Shown here piece after piece: positions 44,970-54,839 of a stretch of 64,000 nt of DNA. The position numbers and the translations under genes are program-made. The notes under the pieces were generated by a model. The model had not been told where the DNA came from. It saw only the letters and a list, made by a program, of their open reading frames with translations, and searched no databases. The stretch lies in assembly GCA_037042915.1 (NCBI GenBank), contig CM073200.1:1178001-1242000 (forward strand), in the 5' to 3' direction. Source of the stretch: Auricularia sp. M13. Lineage: Eukaryota > Basidiomycota > Agaricomycetes > Auriculariales > Auriculariaceae. Position 1 is the stretch's first letter. Each line of letters begins with the position of its first letter.

Positions 44970-46070
44970 TCAAGCCAACCATGGCGCGAGGAGGTCAGGA
45001 TGACCGGGAGCAGTGCCAGGCGGAGCCAGCCAGTGGTGAAGTTGTCTTGAAACCTCCAGAGCTCGCGGCAAGGCAACGTTGATATAGAGAAGGTAGGCAT
45101 CGGATTTCCAGCGACCGAGGCGTTTGACCTCAACACCCTGAGCTCCAGCAGCAGATGCAATGGTAGCGGCGCCGCGGCGGTAGCTGTGACCCGAGTATGC
45201 AGATGGATCGATGCCAATAACGACGAGCTGTGCCTTGAGATTGGCGATGAATTGCGCGCGTGTGAGGGGCAAAGTCACGTCGTTCCGAGAGAACAACGGA
45301 GCCGTAGGCTCAGCGGGAAAGTGTGTGAAGTAGTCCTTGAGGGCGGCAACTGGACAAGTAGATGTTCCCAGCGCCACAGCAATGTGAACGCGGATACCTG
45401 CGCGAAAGGGATCAGTTTTGGATGCAGGGATAGTGAGAATATTATGAGTGGGATTATCAAACGATGGGAGAAACTCGATGCAGTCGCGCGTCAAGCAGAA
45501 GCAAGTATCGAAGTCCGAGGCCTTGCCGATGGTGAATTCTCCGCAGCGAAGGAAACCAGAGAATGCAATGCAGAATTTGGCACGAAGAGGGCAGCCGTGG
45601 GGCGTAGTTGTGTCGAGGGAATCGACGAGGCGGCGTAGGATATCGATTGTGATTGGCATTTTGTGGTGCCGTCCCAGTTCGCCTTGTGCGCGTTTGACCC
45701 CGCGGCAGACGCGCTCGACGATGGGGTTATCCAGGCCGGCGAGAGAGGTGCCAGATTCCCTGTGGAGCGATCAGACGTGCGTGAGATAGGACTTGATTGT
45801 GGCGACCTTGATGCGGCGATTGACTGCGAGCCATGTGACGAACTCGGCAGCGCCGAGGGCTGAGATTCCAAGCATGCTGCCGTCAGGTGCGCGGAACTGT
45901 GGGAACTGGAGAATGAAGTCGGTGTATGCACGCTGGCCGGTTTGGTAGGTGAGGCGTGTGGATGGGGCAAGGGCGAGCCAGAGAAATCGAACGATGTCGT
46001 GGGAGTAGCCAGCATGCTCCACAGTGAACCAAGGTGGGGGTTGGAACTCGTTTGGACCCGGGAGAGCCAA
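44970..46070 (-). pseudogene. Tyrosine recombinase of the DIRS element
   Basis: The N-terminal core-binding part (46070-45771) reads LAPSTRLTYQTGQRAYTDFI and GAAEFVTWLAVNRRIKVATI. The catalytic part (45659-44970) reads AFSGFLRCGEF, containing the first Arg, ASKTDPFRAG, then SGHSYRRGAATIASAAG (H-x-x-R), LGRWKSDAYLLYI with the Trp and candidate nucleophile Tyr, and a short tail. It would cut and join the circular cDNA into the genome. The two parts lie in different frames across about 45660-45770, where coding text continues (KCQSQSISY and its alternatives), so at least one frameshift is likely. Catalytic residues R..HxxR..Y appear present. Confidence 0.75.
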
Positions 46071-46908
46071 GGGGCGAGCTGAAAAAGGCGTGAGTACTCG
46101 AAATGAGACGCAGCATCGGCAATGGCATTATCGGCAGAAGAGAGCCAAGAGGCAGAGAAAGTAAAGTGCAAGCAGGCGGCGAGTGAGAGGATGGTGCGCA
46201 AAGATCATCCACCACTTGATGTCAGCGTGGATGGAAGCGGGGATGCGGCGTAGTGTAAATGGGTTGGAAAAAGACTGGGAGAATGTGAACATCTTTCTGA
46301 GAAAGGCTCGTGAGTATGGAACAACTTGAGAAATAAATTGTAAATAGCCCGTGAGAGACTGCAGCTCCGCAGTGAGCAGTGCGAGTGGTGAGACCAGCTG
46401 CGTAGCAGATCTGAGACGAAAGCAAGTTTGTCCGCGGGAACATGGGCCTCCATAGCAACAGAGTCAAGCTCAAGGCCGAGGTACTCGATGGATGTGGATG
46501 GCCACACCGTCTTCTCAGGCTGGAAGCGGAGGCCGAGAGTTTGACCGAGGGACATGATCCACTCGACCGCGGCTGTGGCGTGAGCTGACTCTGTGCCGGG
46601 GGCGAAGAGTTGCAGAAAATCGTCGAGATAGTGCCAGAGCCAGGCAGGAATGTGGCGCTATATTATCCAATGTAGCACTTCAGCAAAGAGATTGAAGATG
46701 TAGGGGGCAGAACTTAGCCCAAAGATCAGGACAACAGCGTGGTAGAACTCATTCTCCCATTGCCATCCCATGAGACGCCAGTCGGCCGGTCGAATGGGGA
46801 TGTGGTGAAAAGCACTCTTGAGGTCCAGTTTGGACATGAGTGTGCCGGGCCCGGAGGGGCGCAGGTTAGAGACGGCCTTGTCGAACGTATTGTACGTACT
46901 GTAGAGCT

Positions 46909-47374
46909 AATAATTATTACCATGGACGTTGGACCGTGACATGTCGGAGACATTACCTTGGGGCACCCGTGACACGTGACATTGCCAGACATACAAGAGA
47001 AATTTTGGCTCAATCAGTGCTTCTCAGCAGAACAAGGCACAACTGGACAGTGAGAAAGAGTATTTGATACAGTTATCTCATTTCTAGGCTGTTTCTGGGG
47101 CCTCCTCAGGCCCTCAAACACTTTATCTAGGCAATACATCGACCATCGGGATGCTGAACACTGTGTTTCTGCAGAGATTCTGTGAGATTTTGCTGTTATT
47201 TAACTTGTACAATATGCGCGCCGAAGGCGCGCCGCTCCGGACGGTTACCGGTGAGAAATTCAGTGTTCGAACACCGTGACACCCTATTACCATGAGGGGC
47301 CCGTGACATGCTACAAAACACGTTTATTACCGGGCCATGAGGCCTCCGTGACGCGTGACGCGGTAATAATTATT
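46909..47374. mobile_element. 466-bp MITE with AATAATTATTACC ends and AGCT target duplication
   Basis: A perfect 13-bp inverted repeat AATAATTATTACC forms both ends. AGCT flanks it at 46905-46908 and 47375-47378. Removing the element with one AGCT rejoins the RT frame (..HINVK/LYSTYN..). Inside are repeated CCGTGACA/CGTGACG words, a GCGCGCC palindrome near 47218-47233 and no ORF. Superfamily unknown. Confidence 0.85.
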
Positions 47375-47780
47375 AGCTTTACATTAATGTGCACTTGATC
47401 GTCGGGAATGCCGTCGTTGACTGATGATCCGGAAGGCCAAGACAAATGATTGATCAGACGTAGCTTGCCCGAATGTTTGCGCGCGGCGCAGCCAAGTGGC
47501 GATGCGCAGAAGTCTGGGATTGGCGGGCAAGGGAAGGGGCCGAGAGCAGTACCGTTCTCGACGTGAGTACGCACAGCGTCTGCAACGAAGTCAGCGTGGT
47601 CACGTGCAGAGGATAAGTTGGTACAGCCCTGGCTGTGTTCCGGGCCTGAGAAACCAATGTTGCATCCGTGGTCGATAATATGAAGAATTGCATCAGTGAA
47701 ATCACGGTCAGGGTATTCGGAAAGAAAGTACTTCCAAGCGAGCCAGTTGAGGGGAGACTTGATAAATGGTAAAGAGGACA

Positions 47781-49216
47781 TCAGGAAAACCCCGCTGCTC
47801 GGGAGCGGCCGACCGGTCGGCCGTGCTCCCGGAACAGCGAAAGCAATCAGGAGTGTGCAGGAGCGATGAGGAGCAAACCGCTCTTCCCGACCTAGTTGCA
47901 GGAGCACTGTGGAATACAGTGCTGGCGACATCGGCGAAAGGGCCGCAGAAGCGGTTAATAACCACCCGTTTTATGTGCTGGCAGAATATATTGAGGTCGT
48001 ATCGAAATTCTCATTGTAACTCGAGTTGTACAGAGCTTTGTAGCGCACATTCATGGTGCCAAGGCTCTGATAGTCACTAAGTACTTCTGTATTTTCTTTA
48101 TTTTGACCCATGCTCATAATTTGATTAAATGCTGTTTTATTGGGTCAGTAGACCCTCTATTAGGAATGGCTACAAGGATGCAAGGATTCTGCATCGATTT
48201 TCTCGTCGCCATGATGGGGCGAGCATGGCGGGATGATGGGGATGAGCGGAGCTTAAATTGACCCAACCACTTTTCGCACAAGTCCCCGCGACGACCACCG
48301 CTACCCAACGCTAGTCACTGTGCGCTGCTGCTGGTCTTGCGCATGTCGTCCGGCTTATGGAGGTACAGCGCGCTCCTCGAGGGCCGCTGTGCATGCCAGT
48401 TTGCTCCGAGTGCCGTTGGCATTCGGCGATGTGTACGCTATTCCATGGCTGCTCGGGTGCCTGGCGGTGTGCCCACTCTTCGAGGCCTGTCGACCTCGAT
48501 GCCCATTATGATTGGCCCGCGAGTTGCGCTTATGAGCGTGTGCTCGTATGTCTCTGAGCATTCCAATGCTCTGGATGGATACATTGTCGTTCACACGTCA
48601 CCTCGCGGTCAGCCCATCAAGGCCATGTCGGTGCTTTTGAACCAAGGCATTTTCAACGAAGGTATGTGTATTCTGTAGACTTCCGGGCTATGCTCATGGC
48701 AAGGATTAGGCCTCATTTGTCCACGCTGCGCTTCCCGCATTTTTGGCTGCTCTCTCCGCGCACATCGACAAACTTGTTTCGTTTCGCGCGGCCGTCCGCT
48801 GATGGCTGAGCAAAGCACTGTCTCAACCGCTCGCTATGCTTTGGCTTCAGCAGCCCAGAGGACGGTGCTTTGCTCAGCCATTTATTCCCGTCGTGCTCTT
48901 GATGTTATCTTGTAGCTAGCCTTTCTCTCAATATACCGTGTTCTATTCTTTTTACATGTCTGACTTTTGGCATGGCACAATCGAAGAATATCAAAATAAG
49001 CAATTAATTGTAGCAAGCTACTGCAACAGAGCTCCTGCTAACTCTAGCACGCTTTCAGTCGCTCCTGACCGCTCCCCAGTCGCTCCGGAGCGACTCGGCG
49101 GATTGCCTGATGCTCTTGATCTGCTCCTGATTCTGAGGACCGGGGAGGGTCGCTCCCCGGCTCTGGCCGTTCCTGAGCACGGAGAGCGCTCCGGAGCGTC
49201 CGCGGTTTTTCCCGAT
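47781..49216. mobile_element. 1,436-bp TIR element with GGACA target duplication
   Basis: GGACA flanks it at 47776-47780 and 49217-49221. The ends are imperfect inverted repeats, TCAGGAAAACCCCGC on the left and, read inward from the right, ATCGGGAAAAACCGCG. Subterminal zones are full of palindromic GCTCCGGAGC/GGGAGCGGCC words. Excision with one GGACA restores the RT frame (APQDVS/SLPFIK). Interior ORFs (for example plus 48337-48678) are not recognisable as transposase. The 5-bp duplication leaves the superfamily open. Confidence 0.8.
48802..48881. repeat. Foldback: 21-bp inverted arms, 38-nt loop
   Basis: ATGGCTGAGCAAAGCACTGT at 48802 pairs with GACGGTGCTTTGCTCAGCCA at 48861-48881 with one mismatch. 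It sits inside the 1.44-kb element and may be a tiny nested foldback element or a structural part of it. Confidence 0.65.
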
Positions 49217-49411
49217 GGACACATCTTGCGGTGCGCGGTTGCAGCAGGGATCGCTGTTCGGACGTGCGGGAGGTGGATCGCGTGCCGGGAACAGGTCCGA
49301 GTGAGCAAGAGAGATGTCTATTGCGTGAACCATGCCAGATACAGAAGAAACCGATGATGGCGACGAGAGAGCGCCGCCCGCGAGCGGCGCCATGCCCGCT
49401 GCCGGTGGACC

Positions 49412-50634
49412 TCATTTGGTGGCGGGGCCAGAGGGGCCGACGTGCAGGCGGCGGTTGGGGCACTCACCTTGGGCATTGACCGTGCATTTTCCGTCGCGGT
49501 AGTTGAAGCATATCTGCTCCGACCGTGGGGTAGTTTTCTGCGACGAAGAACGAGAGGTTGAGGTGCCCGGAGTGGTGCTCGAGTGTGCAGCGGGCGCGCG
49601 GATGCGGGGAGTGTGCAGATATAGTGACTGGAGGTCATGATCGGGAGCCCACCAACCGCTGTACGTGCTGCTCATCATTTCGGCGCGGCGGCGGAGGTAA
49701 GCTTGATCGACATAGTTTAGAAGGTCTTGCCACTCGTAAATGGCGTGGTATTGAAGTATTTGCTGCTGGAAGAGTGACCAGCCGTGCGAGAGTGTCCACA
49801 TGGACTCGAAACCGCGAGACGCACCGAGCTGGAAGCACAGTATGTCGAAGTAGACCCCAAACAACGCCAGGAGTGACGGGAGGTTGGGGAAACTCTTCCC
49901 GACTGCCCGGTTGACGATGCTGAGCCTGCCATCTGAAACGGCGAAGACCTGCTCAGGTGCGGACTGAGCGTAGGCTGGGTTGAGGCACGCCAGCGTCCGG
50001 AAGTCCGCAGTGTGCAGCATCACCTCTCGCAGCACCGCCTGATCGACACCGGGGAAGCGAAGCACGGCCTGCTTACCTGCAAGAGGATCTGCAGCGCCAG
50101 CATTCAAGGCGAATCCAGGTGCAAGGTGAGCAGCGGGGGGAACATTGGAGGAGCTGGAAGATCCTCCGCCAGCTGCAACCTGTAGCTCTGCCGGTGTAGC
50201 GGTTGCAGGGTCGAGTGTGGTGGTTGCCGTCGTCGTTGTGGGAGGTGGCGGCGGAGGTGGCGGTGGGCCGGACTGGGACGGCTGGACGGAGGCTCGGATT
50301 ATGTCTTTGAGATCGGCGAGCTGCTTTGCGAACATAGCGTCCAGCGCAGACTGCTGGTCCGAGGTGAACATCATGGGAGCTGGTGAGGGTGGTAGTGGGA
50401 TGGTAACGGGGCTCGAAGGACATGGAGGGGTAGCGGGCGGCGTGCCTGGGCGCGATGGCGGAGCTGGCGTGCTACGAGGGGTGTTTGCAGTGGTTGCGGC
50501 AATGAGCTCCAGGAAATCCCGAACGGCAGAACATCGGCGTCGTCAGGCGGGGGCGAGAGACGCTGCAGGCGGCTATTGTCTCGTGCCCAATGCTCAGACA
50601 GTTTTGGAGGGGGCTTGATCTTGCGTCGTGACAT
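49412..50634 (-). pseudogene. DIRS gag-like protein with Cys-rich C-terminus, one frameshift
   Basis: ATG 50634 starts MSRRKIKPPPKLSEHWARDN. Near 50520 the frame shifts by one (PPDDAD / AVRDFLELIAATT), and from about 50374 (MMFTSDQQSALDAMFAKQLA) it is open to 49412. A Pro/Thr-rich linker precedes the capsid-like core (GVDQAVLREVMLHTADFRTL, AVGKSFPNLPSLLALFGVYF, YEWQDLLNYVDQAYLRRRAE). The C-terminus EQICFNYRDGKCTVNAQGEC / PNRRLH has the Cys/His pattern of DIRS Gag zinc-binding tails. It lies about 20 bp upstream of the RT frame. Confidence 0.7.
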
Positions 50635-51359
50635 GGTTGAACAATGGGTGGAGCCGCGAGGTCACACCTCAGGTAGCTGCAACCAGGTGACGCTAACCCT
50701 ATTTTAACCCCCCCCCCCCCCCCCGGAAAATAGGGTAGCGTCAGCCCGCGCCCGCGCCCGCGTCTGTAGCGGGTGGGTCGCTGGGACTGCAGCTGGTGGT
50801 GCGGGTTTTGTTGCGGCTGCCTGTATAGTAGTGCGGTGCCCGTTGCGGGTGCGTGAATGCCAGTGCGGTTGCCGTTGCGGGTGTGTGAATGCCAGTGCGG
50901 GTCCCACCGCGTCCCTGGGTGCACCTGCGGGTCCCATTGTGGGTCCCTGGGTGCGCCTGCGGGTCCCATTGCGGGTCCCTGGGTGTGCCTGCGGGTCCCA
51001 TTGCGGGTCCATGGGTGCGCCTGCGGGTGGCCCTGCGGGTGCTGCTGCGTGCGGCTTATCCCGGTTGGCCCCCGCCATCGCCGGCATTGGCCGCCGCCGC
51101 GCCTACCGTCGGCATCGGCGCTTAAATCTCAAAAACATTTTCTTTCCCAAACTACAATATAAATCGAGGCAACATTTAATATGTACATCAATTTCATTTA
51201 AAAGCGCCGACACAAAAATTGTATGGGAACAAAACTTAAATCATTAATCCCACAAATGTAACCGCAGCTGCAGCCGCAACTCAAATCACTCAAAATCATT
51301 CTCATTTCCAGTCACCTCTGTTATGTTTACGCGCCAGTAACTCTGTTGGCAGATAGCGG

Positions 51360-51545
51360 TTCAGGGCACAGGTGCACCTGCGGATGCGGCCGTGGGTGCG
51401 ACTGCGGGAGCGGCTGCGGGTGCGGCTGCGGCTGGGGGTGCGACCGCGGGAGCGGCTGCGGGTGCGGCTGCAGCTGGGGGTGCGACCGCGGGTGCGGCTG
51501 CGGGTGCGGGTGCGGGTGCGGGTGCGGCCGCGGACATGGGCGGAG
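51360..51545. repeat. GCGGGTGCG/GCGGGAGCG minisatellite inside the KDZ element
   Basis: About 20 units of 6-9 bp, reading (GCGGGTGCGGCT)n and variants. ORFs of alternating Ala/Gly or Cys/Gly across it are compositional. Related tracts lie at 53290-53340 and 53620-53680. Confidence 0.8.
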
Positions 51546-51949
51546 CAGACATAACAAAATCAGCACAAATCCGGTGACAGCCTCTGCCATCAGACGACTG
51601 ATTTAAAATATGCTAAATGCCTGATTATTTAATTTCAAGCATTGGTGCTATGTACCTGTTGTTGTACATGCACAAAATAAAAGCGGCACAAATTTGCAAT
51701 CGGAGAAGCAGAGAATGCATGGAGTGTCTCTCAATAGTGCTGTAGTTCCCTTGGCTGGGTACATACGGATGTGTTGATGTGAATGTCGATGTTCTGTTTC
51801 GAGAAATGTGCATAATGTCCAATGTGACAAGTACTTTTCACATTCTTTTCATCAGATGTTGCACAATCTCCAAGGCCCCAGATAAGGTATTACATTCAGA
51901 TGCATAGGTGTAAATGAGCCTATGTCTGAATTCCAATTTCCCATTGGGA

Positions 51950-53114
51950 CTCAAGTTACACATAAACTTCTGCACCCGCACCCGCGCCCGCGACCACGCT
52001 CGCCAGCGATGGATACAGCACGTCTTGCCGGCCTCGAAGAATGCACTTGGCAGTCCCGGCCTCCTGTCTGGCACGAACGAGGTCGTACCACAGGAGCGCG
52101 TCCGTGAGCGCCTTCTTGAATCCCTCCTTGATCGGTTTTCCCTGAAACGGAAAGAAATTAGCGACTGGGCTGTACTTCGCGCACTATTGTTACCTTCTTT
52201 GTCCGCAAAATGTAACCATTGCTTCGATGCTGATCTCTGAGCGATGCGGCGAGAGACTGAACAGAATTGGAAGCATTCCGGATGAGGTCTAGAAATAGAT
52301 TCAGCAAGTTGATACTAAATGCGTAATGGGGATTGCAAGGAGATGAGGGAAACAGGCCACGCTCAGCTAAATAGACTGCATAGCTCATGTGGCTACACGT
52401 CCTAACTTCCCGGGTTTCACAGTCTGATATTGTGTGTGAGTAACATCCAAGCATGGCAAGAAAATTTGCACGCTTCAGGTACACCAGATTAACGCGATGC
52501 AGGCGCACTCCACTTGTGCACGCGTCGCTGGGGCATTCTGATAAAGTACATTCAGAAAACATCTTCTGTTGTAACTGCGACATACCTTCAGAGCGCGAGA
52601 AGACATCGCAGCTGCCGCTACCGGTCCCGCTGCGGGTCCTGCTACCGCTGCTGCCCATCGCATCGCCGTAGCTGGATGCGAGATAATGGAGGATCAGGTC
52701 GACCAGCTTCGGTAGCAGCTCGTTCCAATGAAAGAACTTGCGCTCCGTCTTCAGCGTCGGTGGACCTGCGACCCGCTTGCGTTTCGGGGCCGGCGTATAG
52801 TCGTAGTCATCTGCCGGGCCAAACGGAATAAAGTCGTCCTGCACCTCCGGAGCAGCGGCGGCCTGTGGAACGGGTGACTCGCGATGAACAGCAGTGCGGG
52901 CGCGAACGACACCTGACGCGATTTTGGGGACGACAAACAGCAGCGTCATGTGCTGCTCGCCGCTTTTCCGCCTTTTTGTGAGCTTTTTCATGGCCTGGGG
53001 TATACCCAGGCCAATGGATGTCACAGCGCCGATTTTAAGGCTCGAATTGCGTCGCTGGGCACCGGACTTTTGGGTGCGCTTAGGCGCGGCCGACGAGCCA
53101 GGTCTGTGGGACAT
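51950..53114 (-). pseudogene. KDZ transposase N-terminal half (CxC-type domain), catalytic part absent
   Basis: ATG 53114 starts MSHRPGSSAAPKRTQKSGAQ, a basic tail. RKFFHWNELLPKLVDLILHY follows, then a 48-nt intron (52538-52585) and CPSDACTSGVRLHRVNLVYL, CETREVRTC and LAERGLFPSSPCNPHYAFSI. A 52-nt intron (52142-52193) joins LRTKK to GKPIKEGFKKALTDALLWYD and ASVVAGAGAGAEVYV, then a stop. The Cys pairs followed by G-L-F-P-x-x-P and an SxxLLxxFxxL helix match my recollection of the zinc-binding region before KDZ catalytic domains. The DNA after 51950 lacks YDxAC/DxFH motifs, so the element is non-autonomous or truncated. Confidence 0.6.
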
Positions 53115-53274
53115 TATGTGGTGTGGTGGCGGCGGGTGGGTGAAAAAAAAAAGTCGGCCTTCCCCGGATACTTCCGTAGGTCCGCAGCACCCGTCATGTA
53201 ACCCGCAGGATCAGCCGCAACGGAGATCAGCCGCACCGGACTTGACTGTTGACAGCTGACAGGTCCCGCGCGGC

Positions 53275-53800
53275 GACACCCGACACGGGCACGGCCGCGG
53301 GTATGGCCACGGGTGCAGGTGCGGGTGCGTGCGCGGGTGCGCGTCTGGGGGCGTGTACCATAAATACTTGTGATGAACAACAACGGGCACATACCGCGAT
53401 TAAATGATATTTATTCGTCTATGTGCCCGTTGTTGTGCATTCCTTTATTTTGCGTCTGACTTGGTGATCCTAATCTCTGGATGTACAACAACGGGCACAT
53501 AGAGGCTCTGGGTCAATATTTTACCCCGTAGAGCTCGCGCGTAGACGTAGCAGAGGCAACGCAAACAATTTTGCATGCATCAGGACATGGCGTTCCATTC
53601 AATGTTCGTCACATCTACGGGTGTGGCCGCGGGTGCAGGTGCGGGTGCGGCCGCGGGTGCGTGGATGTCGATGCATACATCCATAATGAACAACAACGGG
53701 CACATACCGCAAAGTATCACTGGTCTATGTGCCCGTTGTTGTGCATTGAATTATTATATCGTTGTTGCACATCCAGACACATAGAGGCTGCAAGGGAACT
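53275..53800. repeat. Two tandem units each with an ACAACAACGGGCACATA hairpin
   Basis: Two copies of a unit of about 320 bp start with GCGGGTGC-rich DNA. Each holds ACAACAACGGGCACATACC then CTATGTGCCCGTTGTTGTGC about 30 bp later (53375/53418 and 53687/53723), an inverted pair of about 17 bp. A third, single copy of the word lies at 53484. Confidence 0.7.
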
Positions 53801-54839
53801 TAGAAGGGAATTCCTATCACCTCTGCTATGTCTGCTCTTGATAATCCTTGCGTAAGTTGCTCGCTTGTAGACATAGCAAAGGTGATACCAAAGCATCTGC
53901 ATGCATAAAAATTATGTGCTCGAAATTTGTCACTGCTTTTGAATGGTACTATAGTACATATTAAGTGTTGCCTCGATTTTGTAGTTTGGGAAAGAAAATG
54001 TTTTTGAAATTTAAGCGCCGGCGGCGGCGGCCGATGCCGACGGCGGTGGCGGTGGCGGCGGCCGATGCCGACGGTAGGCGCGGCGGCAGCCAATGCCGGC
54101 GACGGCGGGGGCCAACCGGGATAAGCCGCACGCAGCAGCGCCCGCAGGGCCACCCGCAGGCGCACCCATGGACCTGCAATGGGACCCGCGGGTGCACCCA
54201 TGGACCTGCAATGGGACCCGCAGGCGCACCCAGGGACGCGGTGGGACCCGCACTGGCATTTACGCACCCACAACGGCAACTGCACTGGCATTCACGCACC
54301 CGCAACGGCAACCGCACTGGCATTCACGCACCCGCAACGGCAACCGCACTGGCATTCACGAACCCGCAACGGGCACCGCACTACTATACAGGAAGCCGCA
54401 ACGAAACCCGCACCACCACCTGCAGTCCCAGCGACCCACCCGCTACAGACGCGGGCGCGGGCGCGGGCTGACGCTACCCTATTTTCCGGGGGGGGGGTAA
54501 AATAGGGTTAGCGTCACCCGGTTGCAGCTGCCTGAGGTGCGAGGTCAAACCGAGACGATGAGAACGTGAGACGCAAGAGCAAAATCAAAAGATGGGGAGA
54601 GGAGATGTACATGGGGTGAGCTATATAGAAAGGCCGTGCCACTCTGTGGCGAGAACAATGGAGAAAGGAACCACCCGGAGTTCCGGTGGTCGGTGGTCGG
54701 CACGCGTACCGCACGCCTCACCACCACGAGAGCATGCTCCTGGGGCGCAGACTGCTCGTAGTGGTCCACTACGCTCTCAATAGGCTGTTAATTAGTTATA
54801 CTTAGTATTTAATTAATTTAGTTGCAGCCTTACATTGTG

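Larger units (their letters stand above)
46071..49393 (-). pseudogene. DIRS reverse transcriptase and RNase H, interrupted by two insertions and a stop
   Basis: Reading order: DLFPARDPPPARPNSDPC.. (49393 on) to APQDVS. The frame continues beyond the 1.44-kb insertion as SLPFIKSPLNWLAWKYF.. and AARKHSGKLRLINHLSWPSG to DDQVHINVK. It continues beyond the 466-bp insertion as LYSTYNTFDKAVSNLR, LMSKLDLKSAFHHIPI and WHYLDDFLQLFAP, with the YLDD catalytic box. It goes on to SIEYLGLELDSVAMEAHVPA and, in RNase H, LSSADNAIADAASHFEYSRL. A TAG interrupts HWII/RHIP near 46655, and further frame changes occur near 46200. The element is dead, but the RT active-site aspartates are kept. Confidence 0.8.
50665..54539. 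mobile_element. KDZ-type DNA transposon, 3,875 bp, with long GC-rich inverted repeats and 8-bp duplication
   Basis: CGAGGTCA flanks the element (50657-50664 and 54540-54547). The ends start CACCTCAGG(T/C)AGCTGCAACC and continue as inverted repeats of about 500 bp (to about 51185 on the left, from about 53950 on the right). They include a CCCTATTTT/poly-C junction and runs of GCGGGTGC/CGCAACGG units. It sits in the leader of the DIRS element, upstream of gag. It carries the N-terminal half of a KDZ protein (next entry) but no visible catalytic half. An 8-bp duplication agrees with Zisupton-type KDZ elements. Confidence 0.8.
44770..54830 (-). mobile_element. DIRS-like retrotransposon with three nested insertions
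   Basis: In minus-strand order it carries gag (50634-49412), reverse transcriptase/RNase H (49393 to about 46100) and a tyrosine recombinase (46070-44970), the DIRS order with YR instead of integrase. AT-rich sequence with TTAATTA words lies at both outer ends (44775-44830 and 54785-54830) and may be the inverted termini, so the borders are approximate. Insertions at 46909-47374, 47781-49216 and 50665-54539 postdate it. Confidence 0.75.

Noticed and set aside
50740-51560. Ala/Gly- or Cys/Gly-repeat proteins in the GCGGGTGC tracts (also 53990-54500)
   Set aside because: Open in nearly all frames on both strands because of the short repeat; these are the inverted termini and minisatellites of the KDZ element.
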